The position numbers and the translations under genes were made by a program. Below are positions 35,895-42,077 of a stretch of 42,077 nt of DNA, in pieces; the first letter of the stretch is position 1, and each line of letters starts with the position of its first letter. Origin of the DNA: an uncultured Alphaproteobacteria bacterium (GTDB lineage: Bacteria > Pseudomonadota > Alphaproteobacteria > SP197); assembly GCA_938048755.1 (NCBI GenBank), contig CALIUG010000149.1:1-42077 (forward strand), given 5' to 3'. The notes beneath the pieces were generated by a model. That model ran no database searches, was not told the DNA's origin, and was given only the letters and a program-made list of their open reading frames with translations.

Positions 35895-37451
35895 TCAGGC
35901 TCCCTGGTTCCAGACGGGATCAAGAAGAATGGGATACTGCGCGCGGATCAGCGCATCGGTTTCGGGGTCGATCTGCACCGGGCGATGGCTTGCCAGCACC
36001 GAGCGTGCCCGTTCGCTGGCTCGGTCCCACATGTCACGGGAGCCGGCATCCTTCCAGTCGTCTGGCGAAGCGCGGTCGGCGTAGCGGGGATAGATGTATT
36101 CGGTTTCCATCAGCTCCATGGTCTGCTGCGCGCCCAGATAATGGCCGGGCCCCTCAACGGTCTGCGCGACGACATCGACGGAAAGAGTCTCGTCGGTCAC
36201 TTCAATGCCGCGCGCGATGCGACGGATCGAAGCCAGCATCTCGTCATCGATGATCAGGGCCTCGTGTGAGCAGCCCAGTAGACTTGCCAGCATGCCGGCG
36301 GATTCCCAGACGAAACCGCCGCCGGAAAGGGCAGCCGTCGCCATGGTCAGGCCCTTTTCGAATCCGGCCTGATTGTCCGGCAGTTTTGAATCGGTCATGC
36401 CTGCGCCACAGCCGCCGGGAATGCCGTAGAACGCCGACATCTGGCCGGCACCGGCACACAGCAGGGCCTGTTCGCCGCCTCCGCCACTGAAGGCACCTGT
36501 GCGCAGGTCGGAAACAAACAGCCAGTTCCCCATCGCCATGGGATAGCCGGGACTGAGCAGATTGATGACGCACAGGGAAGCCAGCGATTCCGCACAGCCC
36601 TGGGCCAGTGCACCGGCCAGGGCGGCGGGGGAGGTGGCTCCGGCCTGTGGGCCTGTCAGGCAATGGATCGGCATACCGATGTCGATGGCGGCACAGGCCG
36701 CTTCCAGACTGTCCTGGGCAAAGGTCATGGGCGAGACCACGGTGGTGGCATGCACGGTACAGAACGGCCGCTTGGCAAAGGCACCCTCGCCGCCCGCCAG
36801 TAGATCCAGCATGGGAAGCGACGCGGTGACGTTGTTCCCATCGGCAAAACTCGTCGCGATGTGTTTCTTTGTGCCCGCAGCACAGGCATAGATCGTGTTG
36901 ATGTCGAAGGCGAAGACATCCTCCACATCGGTCGCGACTACGGGGCGGGTGATCCATTGCAGGTTTTCCAGCGTGTCGCAGACTCGCGCGATGTCATAGA
37001 GATCACGCAGGGTGCTGGGCCGGTACTGGCGCGTCTCGATATCGAGCATCTTCACGGCAGCACCGCCGGTGCAGAAGTTCACCGTGCCGTTACGCGCCTC
37101 GAAGTCGAACTCGGGCGCGCGTCCATGCACCGTGTAGCGTTTGGCTGCCTTATCCAGCAGGTCTTCGACTAGCGCACGGGGAAACATCAGCCTGCCGTCG
37201 CCCGAGAGCGTGCACCCGCCGGCCAAAGCCGCATCACGTACGCGGTCGGTCGGGGCCGCCATGCCGATGGTCTCCAGCATGGTGAGCGCAGCATCGTGTA
37301 CGCGTTGTTCATCGTGGTCACTGAGGGGGCGATAGGGCGATGCCAGGCTGCTGCCCTGCACCATGGTCATGGATTGGGCCGCAGCCTTGCGTTGCCTGCG
37401 CCGCGCCTCGCGTCCGCCCAGGCGACCAGAGGGTGTCGAATGGTCATCCAT
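35895..37451 (-). CDS. Trimethylamine methyltransferase (MttB) family protein, non-pyrrolysine
   Basis: 'YRPSTLRDLYDIARVCDTLENLQWI', 'CLTGPQAGATSPAALAGALAQGCAESLASLCVINLLSPGYP', 'GGGGEQALLCAGAGQMSAFYGIPGGCGAGMTDSKLPDNQAG'; no internal TAG. Confidence 0.92.
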   Translation of the reverse strand: MDDHSTPSGRLGGREARRRQRKAAAQSMTMVQGSSLASPYRPLSDHDEQRVHDAALTMLETIGMAAPTDRVRDAALAGGCTLSGDGRLMFPRALVEDLLDKAAKRYTVHGRAPEFDFEARNGTVNFCTGGAAVKMLDIETRQYRPSTLRDLYDIARVCDTLENLQWITRPVVATDVEDVFAFDINTIYACAAGTKKHIATSFADGNNVTASLPMLDLLAGGEGAFAKRPFCTVHATTVVSPMTFAQDSLEAACAAIDIGMPIHCLTGPQAGATSPAALAGALAQGCAESLASLCVINLLSPGYPMAMGNWLFVSDLRTGAFSGGGGEQALLCAGAGQMSAFYGIPGGCGAGMTDSKLPDNQAGFEKGLTMATAALSGGGFVWESAGMLASLLGCSHEALIIDDEMLASIRRIARGIEVTDETLSVDVVAQTVEGPGHYLGAQQTMELMETEYIYPRYADRASPDDWKDAGSRDMWDRASERARSVLASHRPVQIDPETDALIRAQYPILLDPVWNQGA

Positions 37452-37524
37452 CGATCTGCCTTACCTTCCGTGACGCCAGTCAAACCTCACGATGAGGCAT
37501 TGGTGCTGTGATGGGCAATTGAAT

Positions 37525-38070
37525 TCAGGCTCCCTGAGCATCCTGCATCAGCGGAGGTGCCGTGAAGGTCATCACATTGCGCGGTTCGTTGTCGCGCTTG
37601 GGGTTGGGTATCATCCTCTCCTCGAACGCTCCGTGCGTGTAGCCATGGATAACGCTGCGCCAGAACGAAACCGCTGCCGTGTTCTCGGGAATCTGCGTGA
37701 CCTGCCAAACCCCTGGAAAACGATCGAATGCCAAAATCGTGGCGCGCCGTCCCACACCAAGGCCCGCAAACGGACCCATGACAAAGAACTGGCTCATGTT
37801 CCAGTCGATGCCGGGCACAAGGGCATAACGATCGATCAGGCAAAATTCGGCCAGCATGCCGTCAGCCTCGATCAGGAACGGATGGTTGCCGTCCTCCCAG
37901 GCATAGGCGATGTCTTCGTGATGCTGGAACCAGGTACGCTCGCCCACCCAATCGGCATCGGGGCCGATCTGGCTGCCAACGGCATAGATGTAGAATCGCA
38001 TCATGTCCTGGACGAGTGCCATGTCGCCATGACCGGCTTCGACCAGTGTGACCGCCCTGATGTCAGGCAT
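37525..38070 (-). CDS. GNAT-family N-acetyltransferase
   Basis: 'FVMGPFAGLGVGRRATILAFDRFPGVWQVTQIPENTAAVSFWRSVI'; ATG overlaps the upstream hydrolase stop (track ORF extends out of context to 38538). Confidence 0.8.
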   Translation of the reverse strand: MPDIRAVTLVEAGHGDMALVQDMMRFYIYAVGSQIGPDADWVGERTWFQHHEDIAYAWEDGNHPFLIEADGMLAEFCLIDRYALVPGIDWNMSQFFVMGPFAGLGVGRRATILAFDRFPGVWQVTQIPENTAAVSFWRSVIHGYTHGAFEERMIPNPKRDNEPRNVMTFTAPPLMQDAQGA

Positions 38071-38905
38071 AACCGGCGATGATCTCGCGGATCTTGTTGG
38101 CGACGGCTTCGGGCTTGTGGCGGAAGACCGAGCCGTGGCCCATGCCCTTGAGCAGATGAAAGTGGCCATCGGCGGCGGCTTCGGCGACCTGTTTGCCGCG
38201 GGCGGGCGGGGTCTGCATGTCCTGCTCGAACCCGATGACGTGGAGCGGCCGTGTTGCCTGGGCCAGGCGTGACGTGCCGGTGTATTCCAGGCAGGCCTGC
38301 CATTGCGCAGCCAGCATGTCGCCGTCACGTTCGGCATAGGCTGCCGCAACGACCGGCTTGCACTTTTCCCAGAGATCATCGTCGCCCAGCACCTCTGAGG
38401 GATAGAGCAGCAGCGCGTAATGGGCGAGAGCGAAATCAGCAGGCAGCTTGCCGCCGGATTCACGGAAGCGGATTTCCGCACCCTCCCATTCATGGATGAA
38501 ACCGGCCTTGCTGCCTGATGTTCCCATGGCGATGCCAAAACGGATCAGGTCGGGATGCGACAGGATCATCTCCTGGACAATCAGCGCGCCCATGGAGAGT
38601 CCCACGATCACCACCGGCGGCTCGCAGACCTCGCGGATCAGTGCGGCAAGATCATCAGCATAGGTCGCAATCGGCCAGGGTGGCGGCTTGCTGGCAACGG
38701 TCTTGCCGGCGCCGCGCGGGTCAAAGCTGGTGCAACGGAAGTCCGGAAAGAGGTCGAACTGCTCGCCCCATTCCTCCCCTGTCTGATCGCCACCGGGACA
38801 CCACACGATATCGGGGCCGCTGCCCTGCTGCACATAGTGAAGCGAAACTTCCGGTGTTTCGAACGTGGCGTGATGCATGACTGGCGCTCCCGATGCGATC
38901 GGCAA
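38063..38905 (-). CDS. Alpha/beta-fold hydrolase
   Basis: 'VVIVGLSMGALIVQEMILSHPD' nucleophile elbow (GLSMG), 'FDPRGAGKT', 'GMGHGSVFRHKPEAV'; start may be 38878 (MHHATFETPEV). Confidence 0.9.
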   Translation of the reverse strand: MPIASGAPVMHHATFETPEVSLHYVQQGSGPDIVWCPGGDQTGEEWGEQFDLFPDFRCTSFDPRGAGKTVASKPPPWPIATYADDLAALIREVCEPPVVIVGLSMGALIVQEMILSHPDLIRFGIAMGTSGSKAGFIHEWEGAEIRFRESGGKLPADFALAHYALLLYPSEVLGDDDLWEKCKPVVAAAYAERDGDMLAAQWQACLEYTGTSRLAQATRPLHVIGFEQDMQTPPARGKQVAEAAADGHFHLLKGMGHGSVFRHKPEAVANKIREIIAGYA

Positions 38906-38930
38906 ACGCTAGTCGTATTTGCCACGTTTG

Positions 38931-39392
38931 TCAGGCATCCGGCTTCAGGATCAGGTTCAGCCGTGGGCCAACGTCTTCGAAACCGTTCCGTTTGTAGAAG
39001 GCGACCGTTCGGCTCCATGTGTCGGCTGGAGGAGCGCCAACCTCCAGGATCGTCCAGCCTCGATTGCGGCAATGATTGGCGGCGGCCTCCACCAATAGTT
39101 TGCCCGCATTTCTGGAGCGCCATTCGGGACTGACATAAAGCTCGGCAATCTCGCCAAAGGCACCGGCCGCGTGAAGCGCGTAACAGGTCGACAAGGTCAT
39201 GGCGCCAACGACCTCGCCATCACCCACAGCAAGATAGGCGGCAAAGTCATCGGGGCGGTCCAGCAGGTCTGCGGCGACTGTGCTGGAGAGTTCCACAACA
39301 TCACCGCTGCGCAGTTCTGTCAGAAGTCGGCCGATCATGTCGGCCACGATGCCGGCGTCTTCGGGTTTTGCGCGTCGAATCTCTAGGGCCAT
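38931..39392 (-). CDS. GNAT-family N-acetyltransferase
   Basis: 'LEIRRAKPEDAGIVADMIGRLL', 'GEIAELYVSPEWRSRNAGKLLVEAAANHCRNRGWTILEVGA'; start MALEIRR. Confidence 0.9.
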   Translation of the reverse strand: MALEIRRAKPEDAGIVADMIGRLLTELRSGDVVELSSTVAADLLDRPDDFAAYLAVGDGEVVGAMTLSTCYALHAAGAFGEIAELYVSPEWRSRNAGKLLVEAAANHCRNRGWTILEVGAPPADTWSRTVAFYKRNGFEDVGPRLNLILKPDA

Positions 39393-39456
39393 GGCGAACT
39401 CCGGTTTCTGTCGGGCGGATCGCAACAGGTCACCGAGCTGTTTTCCAATCAAAAAC

Positions 39457-39472
39457 TGATAGGTTCCTATCA
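39457..39472. promoter_or_regulatory. Candidate operator TGATAGG-TT-CCTATCA between divergent GNAT and LysR genes
   Basis: Perfect 7-bp inverted repeat, 20 bp upstream of the LysR start. Confidence 0.6.
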
Positions 39473-39491
39473 TCAGAACTTTGGAGGTGCT

Positions 39492-40439
39492 GTGAGCCAG
39501 ATCCATCTCGAAATTGACCACCTGCAACTACTCGATGCCGTCGCGCGGACCGGGTCGTTGGCACAATCGGCAGTGCTGCTTGGCTTGACGCAGCCCGCAC
39601 TCAGTTATCGTCTGAAAGAGGCCGAGCGTCGGCTGGGCGTGCCTCTGTTTGTGAAGGCGCAAGGACGCAAGGTGCAGATGACCGCAGCAGCGAGCCGCCT
39701 GTTGCCGACGGCATCGATGGTTCTGCGTGAGGTAGCCCGGGCCGAAGAGGACATTCGCCGGCTTTCCGACGGCATCCATTACCTGCTCCGTCTGGGTGTG
39801 GAGTCACGTTCCGGATTCCTCTGGCTCCCGAAGTTTCTTGCACGCTTGGGTCGGGAACATCCCGAACTGGAGGTTGATCTGGTCTGCGAGCCCTCACGGG
39901 CGGGGCTGGAGGCACTGGTGCGCAATCAGATCGATCTTGCCGTCGTCCTTGCCGGGGAAATCGGTCCGGCCTTCACGGCTCGATCGTTGTTTGATGATGA
40001 ATTGGTGGCGGTTGTTCCAGACGGGCACGCACTTGCGGAACGGCCCTGGCTGGAGGCCCTGGACTTCGCTGATCAGGCGCTCGTGACTGACGAGCCCTGG
40101 GGCGATGGTGGTGTGCATGCTGCAGCGGTTCTGGTGCCTGCCGGTATCCGTCCAGCCCGCATGGTCGGTGCGGGTTCCGCGCAGGGTGTCGTTGACATGG
40201 TGGAAGCAGGCTTTGGGCTCGGCATTGTCAGCCGGCGCCTGGCACAGGACAGAGGCCGAGCCATCACCCTGACACCGATCGGCAGGAAGGGATTCCAGAC
40301 ACGCTGGCAGGTCGTTGTACGAGGTGAGGAGGAAGCGGGATCTCCTGCAAGCTTCATGGCTGAACGCATGTCTTACTGGTGCGAAGGCGCGGATGCCGCA
40401 ACGCTTCCTCTGGTCACCCAGTCAGCTGCGCAAGCTTGA
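39492..40439 (+). CDS. LysR-family transcriptional regulator (MetR-like)
   Basis: LysR HTH 'LQLLDAVARTGSLAQSAVLLGLTQPALSYRLKEAERRLGVPLFVKAQGRKVQMTAAA'; GTG start. Confidence 0.95.
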   Translation: MSQIHLEIDHLQLLDAVARTGSLAQSAVLLGLTQPALSYRLKEAERRLGVPLFVKAQGRKVQMTAAASRLLPTASMVLREVARAEEDIRRLSDGIHYLLRLGVESRSGFLWLPKFLARLGREHPELEVDLVCEPSRAGLEALVRNQIDLAVVLAGEIGPAFTARSLFDDELVAVVPDGHALAERPWLEALDFADQALVTDEPWGDGGVHAAAVLVPAGIRPARMVGAGSAQGVVDMVEAGFGLGIVSRRLAQDRGRAITLTPIGRKGFQTRWQVVVRGEEEAGSPASFMAERMSYWCEGADAATLPLVTQSAAQA

Positions 40440-41052
40440 TCGGACCCGGTGAGCGCCAGAAGCAGAAGGTAAAGAGCGGCGTTTTCTGGGTGATCATCTC
40501 GTGGGGCAGCCAGGGCGTGTTGTGCACCGCTTCACCGGCAGGGCGCAGGCGCGGGGTTTCATCATCCTGGCTCCACAGGGTGTCGCCGCCGAAGGGGAAA
40601 TAGATCTCCTCGGCCTCGTGATGATGGCGCGGATAGTGGCGGCCGGGCCCGATGATGAAGAAGGCAGCGATGACCCGGTCATGCTCGATCAGGCCGTCAT
40701 AGCCCAGAATGTTGGTGTAGCAGTAGTTCTCCATGTAATCGTCGCCGAGTTTCTCCCGGTAATGCTCGGTGCGGATCCAGCGCAGGTCGGGCTCGATCTC
40801 GGCGAATGCGGCTGCCAGGGTCTCCATCGGTCCGCCCTTCGCCATGGCCAGTGCGGCGTCGAGATGCCGGTGGCCGCCCAGGCGTCTGGGCTCCGGTCGA
40901 ACCGCGGGCAAGTGCGCCTGCTCGATCTCGGTCGCAACGGCATGAATGACGTCGGCCTGATGATCCGGCGCATGCCGTTCACGGTCGGCAAGAAAGGCAA
41001 GCATCTCGTCGCGCAGACGCTCAAACCGGGCTTCAAACGATGGCGTGTTCAA
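40414..41052 (-). CDS. Dimethylsulfoniopropionate (DMSP) lyase-like cupin (DddL/DddQ-type family)
   Basis: 'FFIIGPGRHYPRHHHEAEEIYFPFGGDTLWSQDDETPRLRPAGEAVHNTPWLPHEM'; TTG start overlapping the upstream TGA. Confidence 0.78.
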   Translation of the reverse strand: MNTPSFEARFERLRDEMLAFLADRERHAPDHQADVIHAVATEIEQAHLPAVRPEPRRLGGHRHLDAALAMAKGGPMETLAAAFAEIEPDLRWIRTEHYREKLGDDYMENYCYTNILGYDGLIEHDRVIAAFFIIGPGRHYPRHHHEAEEIYFPFGGDTLWSQDDETPRLRPAGEAVHNTPWLPHEMITQKTPLFTFCFWRSPGPIKLAQLTG

Positions 41053-41696
41053 CCGTCCTGTCCTGCCAGCGCATCCAGCGCTGCCACGACATCGGCCGGT
41101 TCGGCGCGCTTGCGGAAATCAGGATCAGCCGAGGCGAAGGCAATCTCGCGCTGGTTGTTGATGATGAACGTTGCAGGTACCGGCAGTTCCCAACTGTCGT
41201 CACCATTGATCGAAGCAAGGTCCAGGCCGAAGTCGCGGTAGAGCTCCCGCGACGGGCCATCCATCTGGTAGACGATGCCGAACTTGCGCGCGACCGTGTT
41301 TCCCGGATCGCTCAGCACTTCGAACGAAAGCGCGTCGATTTCACTCGGCGTGAGTGAATCATCGGGAACCTCAGGCGAGATTGCCACGAGCCTGGCACCG
41401 CGTGCGGTAATCTCGGGCAGGGCAAGCTGATAGGCCGCGAGTTTCGCGCTGCAATAGGGGCACCATTTTCCGCGATAGAACACGACGACGGCCGGGCCCT
41501 CGATCAGGAGCGCGCGCAGGGCCGTTGCACTGCCATGGGCATCCGACAGGATGAAGTTCGGTGCCTGGTCGCCCACCTTCAACGCACCGGATCCTGCGCC
41601 GCCTTCGGCAACGCGGCGGATCATGTCGTTGACGGCACTGGACGCTTCAGGCGGCATGCCCTGTTCGATGGCATGGAGCTGGGTTTGCAGCCTCAT
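41049..41696 (-). CDS. Peroxiredoxin-like (AhpC/TSA) family protein
   Basis: 'VGDQAPNFILSDAHG', 'VVVFYRGKWCPYCSAKLAAYQ', 'LSDPGNTVARKFGI'. Confidence 0.92.
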   Translation of the reverse strand: MRLQTQLHAIEQGMPPEASSAVNDMIRRVAEGGAGSGALKVGDQAPNFILSDAHGSATALRALLIEGPAVVVFYRGKWCPYCSAKLAAYQLALPEITARGARLVAISPEVPDDSLTPSEIDALSFEVLSDPGNTVARKFGIVYQMDGPSRELYRDFGLDLASINGDDSWELPVPATFIINNQREIAFASADPDFRKRAEPADVVAALDALAGQDG

Positions 41697-41774
41697 GGGG
41701 AACTCACGGGTTGCTTGTTGCGTGTGTTATCCAATATTGGTGCGGGCAGGGCTTCAGTCAACGGATAAGAAACG

Positions 41775-42077
41775 ATGAAACAGGACGCACCGCGCTGGCT
41801 CACGCCCATGACCGACTATGGTCCGCTTGCGGTGTTTTTTGTCGCCTACCTCACCGCCGGTCTGATGGTCGCAACCGGCGCGTTGATGGTTGCGACCGTG
41901 ATTGCGCTCGTCGTTGCCTATGTCGTCGCCCGGCATATTCCCAAGATGGCATTGGTTACTGCCGTTCTGGTCGGCATCTTTGGTGGCCTGACGCTGATCC
42001 TGCAGGACGAGACCTTCATCAAGATGAAGCCGACCGTGGTGCAGCTCCTCTTCGCGCTTCTGTTGCTGGGCGGCCTT
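41775..42077 (+). CDS. yciB: Septation protein A / YciB-like inner membrane protein, 5' part (truncated by window end)
   Basis: Open frame from ATG 41775 to window end: 'GGLTLILQDETFIKMKPTVVQLLFALLLLGGL'. Confidence 0.85.
   Translation, partial: MKQDAPRWLTPMTDYGPLAVFFVAYLTAGLMVATGALMVATVIALVVAYVVARHIPKMALVTAVLVGIFGGLTLILQDETFIKMKPTVVQLLFALLLLGGL

Noticed and set aside
35895-37451. Pyrrolysine-containing MttB
   Set aside because: The 518-aa frame is open without an internal TAG, so it is the non-Pyl branch of the family
37525-38538. 337-aa version of the GNAT ORF
   Set aside because: The N-terminal 156 codons lie out of frame over the alpha/beta hydrolase; ATG at 38070, overlapping the hydrolase stop, fits the GNAT domain

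Overview
This 42 kb window looks like an ordinary, high-GC, gene-dense chromosomal segment of an alphaproteobacterium. That placement is inferred from the split pntAA/pntAB/pntB operon, COQ9, the S21 sequence and REP-like CTTGA-loop palindromes. No rRNA, tRNA, CRISPR array, prophage or transposase was recognised. I support about 38 CDSs. Housekeeping genes include UbiB-like ABC1 kinase, transhydrogenase, rpsU, def, COQ9, purK/purE, ubiX, hldE, prpE and a yciB fragment. A large accessory catabolic/transport complement is also present: two phytanoyl-CoA dioxygenase (PhyH) genes each next to an M24 'pita-bread' gene with degenerate metal ligands, a non-pyrrolysine MttB family methyltransferase coupled to a DMGDH-like flavoprotein, three MFS transporters, and a DMSP-lyase-like cupin. 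Points most worth a second look: (1) rpsU has no ATG/GTG/TTG at the expected start and appears to start at AUC; (2) the repeated PhyH + ectoine-hydrolase-like M24 modules; (3) an exported phosphatidylserine-decarboxylase-like pyruvoyl enzyme; (4) a 90-bp AT-rich, rare-codon patch inside COQ9; (5) three strong candidate operators, two of them overlapping regulator start codons; (6) a 246-bp MITE-like inverted repeat and other palindromic elements. All family calls come from reading motifs by eye; no searches were run.
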